Numbered from the stretch's first letter, positions 1 to 6,459 are shown. The stretch: DNA of 8,254 nucleotides from Bacteroidota bacterium (GCA_023428585.1 JAEYXG010000196.1:1-8254), one strand, 5' to 3'. Notes: generated by a model not told the origin, from the letters alone. A program made the numbers and translations.

Positions 1-2101
1 AAATATCTTCTTCAACCTCTTCTATTTCTTCAAGCCCCAGCACATAAGAAAAGTAAAACGACAAGGGACAATTGATATACTTTTTAAGTGATGAAAAGGA
101 AAATCCTTTGGAGGCCTTTTCATAAAGGCGCTCAAGGACAGCATTGTCCTTCCTGATAACTATTGGACTTGCTTTAATTGAGCGTCTTTGTTCAGAGTAA
201 TCCAAATTCTTGACGGTCAATCCTTTTGAAGGGAGTTCCCATTCCAGTTGCTGAATGAGCCGACTTTTTTCTCCACCTCCTAGTTTATTATCATCTTCAT
301 TATACAATAACCAGGCATTATTGCATCTTTGTATCAAATGATAGAAATGATATGCAAACACAGCTTGCCGTTCATGATGTGTGGGTAACCCATACTGCAG
401 TCGGATATCAAAGGGTATAAACGACCTGTTGGATTTTGAAGATGGAAGGATATCTTCATTGACAGATATCAGAATAACATTTTCAAAATCAAGCACACGA
501 GTTTCAAGCATTCCCATTATCTGAATCCCCTGAAGTGGTTCACCATAAAATGGGACCTTTGTTGTTGAAGCTATCTCTCTAAAGAAATTATGGAGTGTTA
601 AAAGTGATTCTATATGAATTTCTTCATTAACGAGACACTCTTTAAATTTTATAATCTTATCATACAAGCAATACATTACTTCGGTGTCGGTTGAAGTATT
701 ATCCTCTTTTATAAAAGTTAATCTAAGCATCTCAAGTATTCGACCAATTGAAGAAAGTAATGTAACTGCACTATCTTGTTTGGCAAAGAGCAAGTTCAGA
801 ACTGTAAGAGCTTGATCTGATTGAATCGTGTTTGCATTTCCCTGATAATTAATCTCGCTATCTTCATGGGAAGGTACCTTTATAGACTTGACTATATCAA
901 TGATTTCATGTAAAGTGATATAGGAATAATTATTCTTCTTAATTACATTGATAAGGATTTTAGTAATGTTAGGGCCAATAATTCCGTTTAGGTAACTATT
1001 TTGAAGTACGCGCATAACATCCCCATGATAGTAGGAAGGTATTTCAGAAAATCCATTTAATGCATTTACATGTAGCTGAAAGATACTGTCGGCTAATGCA
1101 TATAAAGGTGTTTGCGTAAGTGGGAAGCCCATGGTTACGTTGAACTTACTAAGATTCTCAGGCAATGAATTTAGTAGGGGTAAAAGCATTGACTCATCAG
1201 CAAGTACTACTGCTGTGGTATGATGTTGGGCCTCAGGCACAGAGCTTAGAATCTTCCCTGCTATACGCATTTGTCCTGTATTTCCAGGGATTCCAACCGT
1301 GTATATATTACGGTCAATTCTTAAAAAATCGTTGGTTATATTGGTAAAATCACCTAAGCCTTTATCCAATTTGTATTTTCTAAGAAATAAGCCTGCTTCC
1401 ATTATTGGATTGTTTAGGTAATACTCATCAGCATCAAAGATTATCTCAGCTTTGTTTTGCATTACCAAATACTTGAGAATAACAATTTGTGCAGGTGTAA
1501 GAGCGTTGAAGCCGGCAAATATCACTTTCTTCCATGGTAAAACATTCAGGTACTGAATTGGATTTTCTGCAATAATACGGCATGCCATTCCTTGGTAAGC
1601 ACTGCTTTTTTCCAGCAATATCTCCTTTAAGTGAGCATAATGATCAGCCAATGACTCAAAGAAACGAATATAATTGGTTTCGAATTCGGTTTGAGTTTTA
1701 CCCGGCTCCCAAATATCAATCTCCTTGGCTTCACTGATATAATGGAATAGAGAATCTGCATCTGTCAAGTACTGGTCAACTTCTTCAAAATCTCTTAATA
1801 TCTCAGTTCCCCAGCTCATGAAACTATCAAACGAAACAGGATTTGAATTTATAATACAATGTGCCTTATAAAGATTAGCAAGTAATGTAACATTATCCAG
1901 TTCTCTTAATTTACTTATGGAGAATACAAAATCCTCAATCGACAAAATTTGTGGGACCCACCGTGGTTTGTCATTTACAGGGATGAGCTTTCTCTTTAGG
2001 AAAAGACCAGCACGGCGATTTGGAAATACAATACAAAGTTCGTTTCCTGTGCATGATTCTCTATTAATACGATTGGCAAGGCTGTCAATAAATGATTTCA
2101 T
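1..2101 (-). CDS. AddB-like PD-(D/E)XK nuclease family protein, C-terminus beyond the window
   Basis: The reading frame is open from an ATG at 2101 to the window edge, giving 700 visible residues with no internal stop. An in-frame TAG lies two codons before the ATG, so no earlier start is possible. It resembles the Bacteroidota AddB-type helicase/nuclease proteins presumed to act in double-strand-break processing. Supporting motifs, with approximate residues, are: FPNRRAGLF at 26-34, where AddB carries its Walker A motif; LSIEDF at about 53; MSWGTEILRDFEEVD at about 100; VVLADES at about 296; VTMGFPLTQTP at about 320; VNEDILP at about 545; and GLPTHHERQAVFAYHFYHL at about 568. The C-terminal nuclease domain starts with YINCPLSFYF at 675-684. 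Its Cys678 matches the first cysteine of the AddB-type Fe-S nuclease domain; the other cysteines and the catalytic D/E-K residues lie off-window. There is no GxGKT motif, so ATP binding in the N-terminal domain is doubtful. It lies 82 bases after the murU-like gene. Family call firm; the AddAB role is inferred because no addA is visible. Confidence 0.85.
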   Translation of the reverse strand, partial: MKSFIDSLANRINRESCTGNELCIVFPNRRAGLFLKRKLIPVNDKPRWVPQILSIEDFVFSISKLRELDNVTLLANLYKAHCIINSNPVSFDSFMSWGTEILRDFEEVDQYLTDADSLFHYISEAKEIDIWEPGKTQTEFETNYIRFFESLADHYAHLKEILLEKSSAYQGMACRIIAENPIQYLNVLPWKKVIFAGFNALTPAQIVILKYLVMQNKAEIIFDADEYYLNNPIMEAGLFLRKYKLDKGLGDFTNITNDFLRIDRNIYTVGIPGNTGQMRIAGKILSSVPEAQHHTTAVVLADESMLLPLLNSLPENLSKFNVTMGFPLTQTPLYALADSIFQLHVNALNGFSEIPSYYHGDVMRVLQNSYLNGIIGPNITKILINVIKKNNYSYITLHEIIDIVKSIKVPSHEDSEINYQGNANTIQSDQALTVLNLLFAKQDSAVTLLSSIGRILEMLRLTFIKEDNTSTDTEVMYCLYDKIIKFKECLVNEEIHIESLLTLHNFFREIASTTKVPFYGEPLQGIQIMGMLETRVLDFENVILISVNEDILPSSKSNRSFIPFDIRLQYGLPTHHERQAVFAYHFYHLIQRCNNAWLLYNEDDNKLGGGEKSRLIQQLEWELPSKGLTVKNLDYSEQRRSIKASPIVIRKDNAVLERLYEKASKGFSFSSLKKYINCPLSFYFSYVLGLEEIEEVEEDI

Positions 2102-2125
2102 ATTCTACACTACTTTTACCTGCAT

Positions 2126-2157
2126 CAAAATGATTATATCCCAATCTTTATTCTAAA
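2126..2157 (-). promoter_or_regulatory. Weak candidate promoter for the AddB-like gene
   Basis: On the minus strand, TCATTTTG (2133-2126) is one mismatch from the Bacteroidota -7 consensus TAnnTTTG. TTTA (2157-2154) lies 20 bases upstream, close to the -33 TTTG. The element sits about 25 bases before the ATG at 2101. A TATAAT-like string lies immediately upstream. Both boxes are imperfect in AT-rich DNA, so this may be chance and the gene may simply be read through from murU. Confidence 0.2.
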
Positions 2158-2183
2158 CAAGCCTTAAAATTAAAGTTAGTGAA

Positions 2184-2915
2184 TTAAAGAGGAATTTTTG
2201 ATGCTATTTCACCTGCTTCCTTCAGACTTGTCAGTTTCCCGGCATCTGCAAACAAATCACTTTCATCAACGTAACCCCCTATGTGATACAGTTTGCCAAT
2301 GTCAAGATATGCATCAATTATTGAGAATACCTCCTTATCATCAAGTAGCGGCAATAATTCAGGACTAATTACATGAATGCCACTGAATGCAAAAGGCTGA
2401 GGTGGATTCTTTGTGAAACGAATAATTTTTCGTAACCCTTTTTCTGTATTTTGCCATTCAGTTAATTTCATAAATTCATCAAAAAGCAGGTAGCGTGATG
2501 ATTCTCTTCTTCGTACAACAAGTGTGGCAATATTGCCTGATGAAAGATGAAATTCATAGAGTTTTGAAAGGTCAGTATCACTCACTATATCAGCATTGTA
2601 TACTAGAAAAGGTTTCCCGTCATCAAAGAAATGAGCAGCTTTTCTAATGCCCCCACCTGTATCAAGTAATTTTTCACTTTCATCAGAAAATGTGATTGAA
2701 CATCCAAAGTTGTCATTTTCCAGAAGATACTTCCTGATCATATCGGCAAAGTGATGGATGTTGATAATCAAGTGATTAAATCCATGTTTATTCAACTTCC
2801 TTATTGCGAACTCTAGCAGAGTATATGGCCCTACTTGTAATAGTGCCTTAGGTTTATAATTTGTCAAAGGTTGCAAGCGAGTACCAAGGCCGGCTGCAAG
2901 GATCATCGCTTTCAT
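2184..2915 (-). CDS. murU: MurU-like sugar-1-phosphate nucleotidyltransferase
   Basis: This 243-residue protein belongs to the NTP-transferase (GT-A-like) family. It carries AAGLGTRLQPLT (7-18) with the downstream lysine K23 of the pyrophosphorylase signature, DTGGGIRKA at 85-93, a metal-binding NAD at 107-109, FSGIHVISPELL at about 177-188, and FADAGK at 222-227, where MurU has its second metal aspartate (here Asp224). MurU transfers UMP from UTP to MurNAc-1-phosphate, giving UDP-MurNAc in the cytoplasmic cell-wall salvage pathway. Its length is close to known MurU enzymes of about 220-240 residues, and it lacks the long C-terminal domains of GlmU or RmlA-type enzymes. The ATG overlaps the stop of the upstream gene (ATGA, 2915-2912), implying translational coupling. 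The AmgK-like kinase in the same gene string supports the MurU assignment. Alternatives are a GlcNAc-1-P uridylyltransferase or a mannose-1-P guanylyltransferase; sequence alone does not settle the sugar or the nucleotide. Confidence 0.75.
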   Translation of the reverse strand: MKAMILAAGLGTRLQPLTNYKPKALLQVGPYTLLEFAIRKLNKHGFNHLIINIHHFADMIRKYLLENDNFGCSITFSDESEKLLDTGGGIRKAAHFFDDGKPFLVYNADIVSDTDLSKLYEFHLSSGNIATLVVRRRESSRYLLFDEFMKLTEWQNTEKGLRKIIRFTKNPPQPFAFSGIHVISPELLPLLDDKEVFSIIDAYLDIGKLYHIGGYVDESDLFADAGKLTSLKEAGEIASKIPL

Positions 2916-3292
2916 TCGTCGAACAAGTCTTTAAGTTTGTAATTCTTGTAATAATTTCTAAAAAGTACTTTTTTCAACTCTCTGTAAATAAGTAACTCAG
3001 TTATGACTTCTGCTTTAGTAAATTCAGGATGTTCTTCCCATGCCTTAAGAATCTCATGTTCATCAATATCTACCTGATAAAGTAAAGCGCTCATTTTTTG
3101 AATATTAACTGCCAGTAACGATTCCATATGAGCACAAACATGCTTGAATAGGTCATGGTATATCATATTGAAGTTGAGAGGGAAGTCAATATCAAGGCCA
3201 AACATTTGAAAGTCCTTTTTAACCTGTTCCACAGTTTGTCTGATAACCATCTCATCTGACTTATATGGTTCTATTTCAAATGGCTCTATCAT
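2912..3292 (-). CDS. Uncharacterised 126-residue cytoplasmic protein coupled to murU
   Basis: I do not recognise a named family. The protein has no signal peptide or membrane segment and appears mostly helical and charged. The N-terminus (1-15) is acidic, followed by VEQVKKDFQMFGLDIDFP at 21-38, a helical middle ending in MSALLYQVDIDEHEIL (67-82), and an amphipathic helix ELLIYRELKKVLFRNYY at about 99-115. There is one cysteine (Cys53) and no obvious catalytic motif. I have an impression of similar short proteins in Bacteroidota with an 'LLYRIDvsE' and 'RElqKvl' pattern, but cannot verify it. The stop codon overlaps the start of the murU-like gene by four bases, and 47 bases separate it from the upstream small gene. 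Position and coupling suggest a role with the nucleotidyltransferase or kinase, which is inference only. The length, the clean ATG start and the coupling support a real gene. Confidence 0.75.
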   Translation of the reverse strand: MIEPFEIEPYKSDEMVIRQTVEQVKKDFQMFGLDIDFPLNFNMIYHDLFKHVCAHMESLLAVNIQKMSALLYQVDIDEHEILKAWEEHPEFTKAEVITELLIYRELKKVLFRNYYKNYKLKDLFDE

Positions 3293-3339
3293 AACCTTGA
3301 TGTAAATTTAGATATGTTATAATTAGGAAGGTGCAAAGG

Positions 3340-3471
3340 TTAATCAATAGGTTTGGGTTTACACACCTTTTTTTCTTTTTTAACTCTTGCACCACATTTT
3401 TTGCATTCAAATTTTGGATCAGGTGTATCACGTTCACCTTTTTGTCCTTTCTCACACATTGTTTTCGACAT
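3340..3471 (-). CDS. 43-residue lysine-rich four-cysteine protein, possible zinc ribbon
   Basis: A short minus-strand frame runs from an ATG at 3471 to TAA at 3342-3340. It starts MSKTMCEKG, then has FECKKCGARVKKEKKVCKP and ends in PKPID. The four cysteines are Cys6, Cys23, Cys26 and Cys37. The CKKCG knuckle is typical of zinc-ribbon-like proteins, with Cys6 and/or Cys37 as possible further ligands. About a third of the residues are lysine or arginine (13 Lys, 2 Arg), so nucleic-acid contact is conceivable. It fills the gap between the kinase/RapZ-C gene, whose stop is 20 bases upstream, and the 126-residue gene, on the same strand, as expected of an operon member. No strong ribosome binding site is seen. 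I cannot name the family and assign no function. The zinc-knuckle spacing and snug fit in the operon argue that it is real. Confidence 0.65.
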   Translation of the reverse strand: MSKTMCEKGQKGERDTPDPKFECKKCGARVKKEKKVCKPKPID

Positions 3472-3491
3472 AATGCGATCTGTTATCAAAA

Positions 3492-4937
3492 TTACCAATT
3501 AGATTTCTCAGTATGTTCAGGTTCAATATTTAATCCAAACTTATTATTCAGATGTTCAGCCAGCCGTTCAGCGGAGTAAACAGAACGATGCCGCCCTCCT
3601 GTACAGCCAAAATTGATCATTAAATTGGTAAATCCCCTTTCGTTGTAATTTTTGACAGCTGCATCCACAAGGTTGTATACATTCTCAAGGAAATGACTCA
3701 TTTCAGCATAAGTCTTCAAATAGTTAATTACCGGCTTATCTAAACCTGACTGATTTTGATATTCTATTAGCCTACCAGGATTTGGCAATGCACGACAGTC
3801 GAAGACGAATCCACCTCCATTGCCTGAAGTGTCAGCAGGTATACCCTTTTTGTATGAAAAGCTAGTAATTCGCACTGCCAGATTTTGAGGTTTTGGCATT
3901 GAGAGATTTTTATTTTCAATGGCAGCTTTCAATATTTTGACAAGTTCCGGAAGGTGAAGATTGAAAGAAGGCTGTGAGAACAAATACTCCAGATTCCCGA
4001 GTGCATATGGAATACTTTGAAGGAAGTGTTCCTTTTTCTGGTAGAATCCTCTAAATCCATAAGCACCTAATGCTTGAAGAATACGCATGAGAATAAAGCC
4101 ATCAAGGTATTTCAAAAAGCGTGATTCCTTAAAATCCTTTGTCAATTGTGATTTTGGATGTTCATTATCATTAATGATACTCATTAATTGATGGAGGTAT
4201 AAATCCACAAGCTGATTTCTAAAGGAAGGAGGCAAGTTAGCTTTCGCATCATAAAGCAGTGAAGCCAGGTCATACTGTAGGGGACCTGACCGTCCTCCCT
4301 GATAGTCAATAAAGAAGGTGGTCGCATTATGAATCATTATATTTCTTGACTGGAAATCGCGGAACATGAAAGCGCCTGTATCAGCTTCCATAAGGAAGCT
4401 CACCAAAGTTTCAAAATCATCTTCCAATGCTTGTTCATCAAATACAATTCCTGAGAGTCTGGCAAAATAGTACTTAAAGTAATTAAGATCCCACATCATG
4501 CTCTGACGGTCGAAATATTTCCTGGGATAACAGTATGAGATATCCAATTCTTTGATTCCTTTAACCTGGAATGAAGGCAACCACTTCACGGCCTCAGAAT
4601 AATACTTGACAACTTCATCACTTAACCCCTGTTTTGTGAGAATTGAGAATAGTGTCTCATCACCCAGATCAGATTGCAGGTATGTTTTTTTGTCAGAACT
4701 CACTATAAGTACCTCCGGCACAGGCAGGCCATGTTGCTTGAATTGCTGGCTGAAATAGAAAAATGCTTCATTTTCTTTAACAGAGGCATTAAGAGCACCA
4801 ATCACTGTGGAATCATTATTCAATATCCTGAAGTATGACCTGTCAGAACCTGATGCCGGAAGTGCAACTACTTTATCAGGATAATTGCCGCTATGCAGTT
4901 TATATAATTCAATGAGTGTGGATTCAGCAGATAGCAT
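3492..4937 (-). CDS. amgK: AmgK-like amino-sugar kinase fused to a RapZ C-terminal domain
   Basis: This 481-residue protein has two domains. Residues 1 to about 340 form an aminoglycoside-phosphotransferase-fold kinase. It has a nucleotide-loop-like GSDRSYFRI (30-38), the catalytic loop FRDFQSRNIM (192-201, with Asp194 and Asn199), and the metal site IDYQGGRSGPLQYDLASLL (210-228, with Asp211), closely resembling AmgK ('RDF.aRN', 'IDFQ...GP..YDL.SLL'). AmgK phosphorylates the anomeric position of MurNAc or GlcNAc. Residues about 353-477 match the RapZ C-terminal domain: FDCRALPNPGR (379-389), SGLDKPVINYL (397-407) and GCTGGRHRSVYSAE (444-457). The RapZ N-terminal P-loop ATPase domain is absent. 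In E. coli the RapZ C-domain binds glucosamine-6-phosphate and controls GlmS level. Here the fusion heads an operon that also encodes a MurU-like enzyme, so cytoplasmic cell-wall sugar salvage with metabolite sensing is likely. Such fusions are, as far as I recall, recurrent in Bacteroidota. The kinase substrate is not proven. Confidence 0.85.
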   Translation of the reverse strand: MLSAESTLIELYKLHSGNYPDKVVALPASGSDRSYFRILNNDSTVIGALNASVKENEAFFYFSQQFKQHGLPVPEVLIVSSDKKTYLQSDLGDETLFSILTKQGLSDEVVKYYSEAVKWLPSFQVKGIKELDISYCYPRKYFDRQSMMWDLNYFKYYFARLSGIVFDEQALEDDFETLVSFLMEADTGAFMFRDFQSRNIMIHNATTFFIDYQGGRSGPLQYDLASLLYDAKANLPPSFRNQLVDLYLHQLMSIINDNEHPKSQLTKDFKESRFLKYLDGFILMRILQALGAYGFRGFYQKKEHFLQSIPYALGNLEYLFSQPSFNLHLPELVKILKAAIENKNLSMPKPQNLAVRITSFSYKKGIPADTSGNGGGFVFDCRALPNPGRLIEYQNQSGLDKPVINYLKTYAEMSHFLENVYNLVDAAVKNYNERGFTNLMINFGCTGGRHRSVYSAERLAEHLNNKFGLNIEPEHTEKSNW

Positions 4938-4956
4938 TACAGATTAAGCTTTATTG

Positions 4957-4964
4957 CAAATTTA
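4957..4964 (-). promoter_or_regulatory. Candidate -7 promoter element of the kinase/RapZ-C operon
   Basis: The minus strand reads TAAATTTG at 4964-4957, a perfect match to the Bacteroidota -7 consensus TAnnTTTG. It lies 19 bases before the ATG at 4937, which would leave a leader of roughly ten bases. No convincing TTTG is seen 19-21 bases upstream (around 4984-4989). This is the only non-coding interval ahead of the operon, so a promoter is expected here, but the short leader and missing -33 box keep confidence modest. Confidence 0.4.
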
Positions 4965-5005
4965 GTTAAAAGCCATGAGCTTACAGTGTATGATGAGTTA
5001 AACTT

Positions 5006-5038
5006 TTTAAGTAATAAATCAAATTTGACGTATCTTTG
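5006..5038 (+). promoter_or_regulatory. Candidate Bacteroidota-type promoter of the rubrerythrin-like gene
   Basis: TATCTTTG at 5031-5038 matches the -7 consensus TAnnTTTG exactly. TTTA at 5006-5009 lies 21 bases upstream, one base off the -33 TTTG. The start codon at 5073 would follow a leader of about 30 bases that is AT-rich just before the ATG and lacks a Shine-Dalgarno sequence, as is usual in this phylum. No clear operator palindrome overlaps the element. Confidence 0.5.
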
Positions 5039-5072
5039 TTAATGGAGCTTTGAACAATTTATAAAAAAATAT

Positions 5073-5567
5073 ATGGATACGAAAGCGATTGAAATTCTGA
5101 AAACTGCCATCCTAATGGAGCGTAGAGGTGCTGCTTTTTACAAACAAGTAGCTGACCAAACAGCCAAAAATGAGGTGAAGAAAATCTTTACTTTAATGGC
5201 CGAGGAAGAGATGACTCATATTAAATTTCTTTCTGATCAGTATTTAAATTACACCAAAGGCAAGTCTTTTGAAAAGATTATTCCTGAATTTTCAAATGGT
5301 GTGGCTGAATTAATACTTATAGATAAGGTTAAAAAGGACATCTCTGCTGCAGGGTATGAGGCAGCAGCAATTTCAGCAGCCATTGATATGGAGAATAAAG
5401 CAATAGAGGTCTATTCAAAAAGAGCAGTTGAAGCTACCGATGATAATGAGAAAGCATTGTATAAATGGCTTGCTGAATGGGAGCAGGGGCATCATAAAAT
5501 TCTTCACCAGTTGAATGAACAGCTCAAGGAAGATATATGGTACGATAATCAATTCTGGCCTTTTTAG
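5073..5567 (+). CDS. Rubrerythrin/ferritin-like diiron protein without rubredoxin domain
   Basis: This 164-residue four-helix-bundle protein has both halves of the rubrerythrin-type diiron site. The first pair is Glu16 with Tyr23 (E-x6-Y) and Glu46-x-x-His49. The second is Glu107 with Tyr114 (E-x6-Y) and Glu137-x-x-His140. Rubrerythrins reduce hydrogen peroxide or manage iron in the cytoplasm of anaerobes. The C-terminal rubredoxin domain of classical rubrerythrin is missing; the protein contains no cysteine, so electrons would have to come from a separate partner or the protein serves another ferritin-like role. The C-terminus is rich in aromatic residues (IWYDNQFWPF). It is a single-gene unit with its own candidate promoter, divergent from the kinase operon and convergent with the HEYGH gene. 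The ATG at 5073 starts directly at the first predicted helix. The family is clear; peroxidase versus other diiron function is open. Confidence 0.88.
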   Translation: MDTKAIEILKTAILMERRGAAFYKQVADQTAKNEVKKIFTLMAEEEMTHIKFLSDQYLNYTKGKSFEKIIPEFSNGVAELILIDKVKKDISAAGYEAAAISAAIDMENKAIEVYSKRAVEATDDNEKALYKWLAEWEQGHHKILHQLNEQLKEDIWYDNQFWPF

Positions 5568-5585
5568 TAGGACTTGACAAAAAGG
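5559..5585. terminator. Possible short bidirectional hairpin between convergent genes
   Basis: CCTTTTT (5559-5565) and AAAAAGG (5579-5585) form a perfect 7-base-pair inverted repeat around a 13-base loop. It overlaps the stop codon of the rubrerythrin-like gene and lies 14 bases past the end of the HEYGH gene. A hairpin with a T/A-rich arm between convergent genes could help end transcription in both directions. The stem is weak (two G-C pairs), so it may not act as an efficient terminator. Confidence 0.3.
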
Positions 5586-5599
5586 AGCATTGGAGGTTG

Positions 5600-6445
5600 T
5601 TAGGCAGGTCTTTTAAGATTAAGCAATGATATTAACATTGTTGAAATTAACATACCACCCGTAATACCGTGAACTCCATTTATCTGAGATCCAGCAAATA
5701 TTAAGACGGGGATAATTAGAAACTCCCACCACTTCGGATTAATTGCCTGTTTTTGGTTCCTGTGTGAGCCAAAAATAGGCATAATCTGTTCAGTGAATAG
5801 AAACTCATTATCGGAACGTAAGTCGGCGTCAACTTCAGTCCATCCTTGGGTAATTATACTGGAGATCCCATATATAAATATATATAGAGGGCCAGAAGCC
5901 GCACTCTGCAGCAGGTGGCCATATTCATGCCTAATCAGGATTTTCACAGGTATTGCCCTTTCATCCATGGGGTATATGTTTATTACCTTCGATTTATTAA
6001 GATCGATCATAATAAATGATCCAAGCGCAATACCACCTCCACTGAGAAAGTGTCCCTGACAAATAATCGCCCGTTTATAAAAATCAATTTTCTTGATTAG
6101 CCAAACGCTATTCATAATATGCATTCCAAAATTGCCCAGCAAGGTTTGGGGCTGCTCCCATATGAGACGCGAAATTATCGTTATTAAGCCTGAAGAAACT
6201 TTTTTATTGTCTTCATAAAGAAAGACACCACTCATTATTTTGAGCGCGAAAAAGAAAGTGTCCCATTTTTTTAATAAGAGACCTCTGACAATGCCAGATA
6301 GTAAAGAGATTACTGCGGGAAAGAAATATAGCCACAGAAGAATAATTAAAATTGCCGGAATGTAGACCCAAAATACTATTGATAACATGACAATAAGTAT
6401 AAAAGCAATAATAGGTTGCCCTGTTTTCTCAAGCATAATTCTCAT
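5600..6445 (-). CDS. Membrane protein with HEYGH putative zinc-metallopeptidase motif
   Basis: This 281-residue protein begins with a strongly hydrophobic stretch (about 11-58, probably two membrane segments) and ends with another (about 241-276). Between them is a soluble region with WEQPQTLLGNFG (96-107), GGGIALGSFIMID (136-148), RHEYGHLLQSAASGPLY (172-188) and GWTEVDADLRSDNEF (201-215). His173, Glu174 and His177 form an HExxH motif, and Glu204 in WTEVDAD is a candidate third zinc ligand. The order 'LG.(F/Y)I', 'HEYGH..QS...GPLY', 'TE..AD' matches, from memory, a domain seen in stand-alone Bacteroidota proteins and at the C-terminal ends of some Bacteroidales Rhs-repeat proteins. Peptidase activity is inferred and not established. 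The gene starts 14 bases after the alpha-2-macroglobulin stop, so the two are probably cotranscribed. M4 (6436) is an alternative start. Membrane topology and substrate are unknown. Confidence 0.75.
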   Translation of the reverse strand: MRIMLEKTGQPIIAFILIVMLSIVFWVYIPAILIILLWLYFFPAVISLLSGIVRGLLLKKWDTFFFALKIMSGVFLYEDNKKVSSGLITIISRLIWEQPQTLLGNFGMHIMNSVWLIKKIDFYKRAIICQGHFLSGGGIALGSFIMIDLNKSKVINIYPMDERAIPVKILIRHEYGHLLQSAASGPLYIFIYGISSIITQGWTEVDADLRSDNEFLFTEQIMPIFGSHRNQKQAINPKWWEFLIIPVLIFAGSQINGVHGITGGMLISTMLISLLNLKRPA

Positions 6446-6459
6446 AGTCGTACATTCGA

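Noticed and set aside
1165..2156. Two plus-strand frames inside the first 2.1 kb (1165-1347 and 1917-2156)
   Set aside because: Both are antisense to a continuous minus-strand AddB-like gene with many family motifs. Neither encodes a recognisable protein.
3487..3494. TAATTTTG on the minus strand as an internal promoter for the 43-residue gene
   Set aside because: It matches TAnnTTTG but overlaps the stop codon of the kinase fusion, has no -33 partner and would leave a leader of fewer than ten bases. In AT-rich DNA this is probably chance.
3331..3579. Plus-strand 82-codon frame, phenylalanine- and cysteine-rich
   Set aside because: It lies antisense to the four-cysteine small gene and the RapZ-C end. 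Its composition is what results from reading lysine-rich codons backwards, and it has no promoter or recognisable protein.
5866..5890. ATATATA-rich tract as a possible regulatory or replication element
   Set aside because: It lies within the HEYGH coding sequence and is explained by Ile/Tyr codons of the segment GPLYIFIYGISS.
5793..6059. Plus-strand 88-codon frame opposite the HEYGH gene
   Set aside because: It is antisense to the conserved metallopeptidase-like core of the minus-strand gene and has no independent support.
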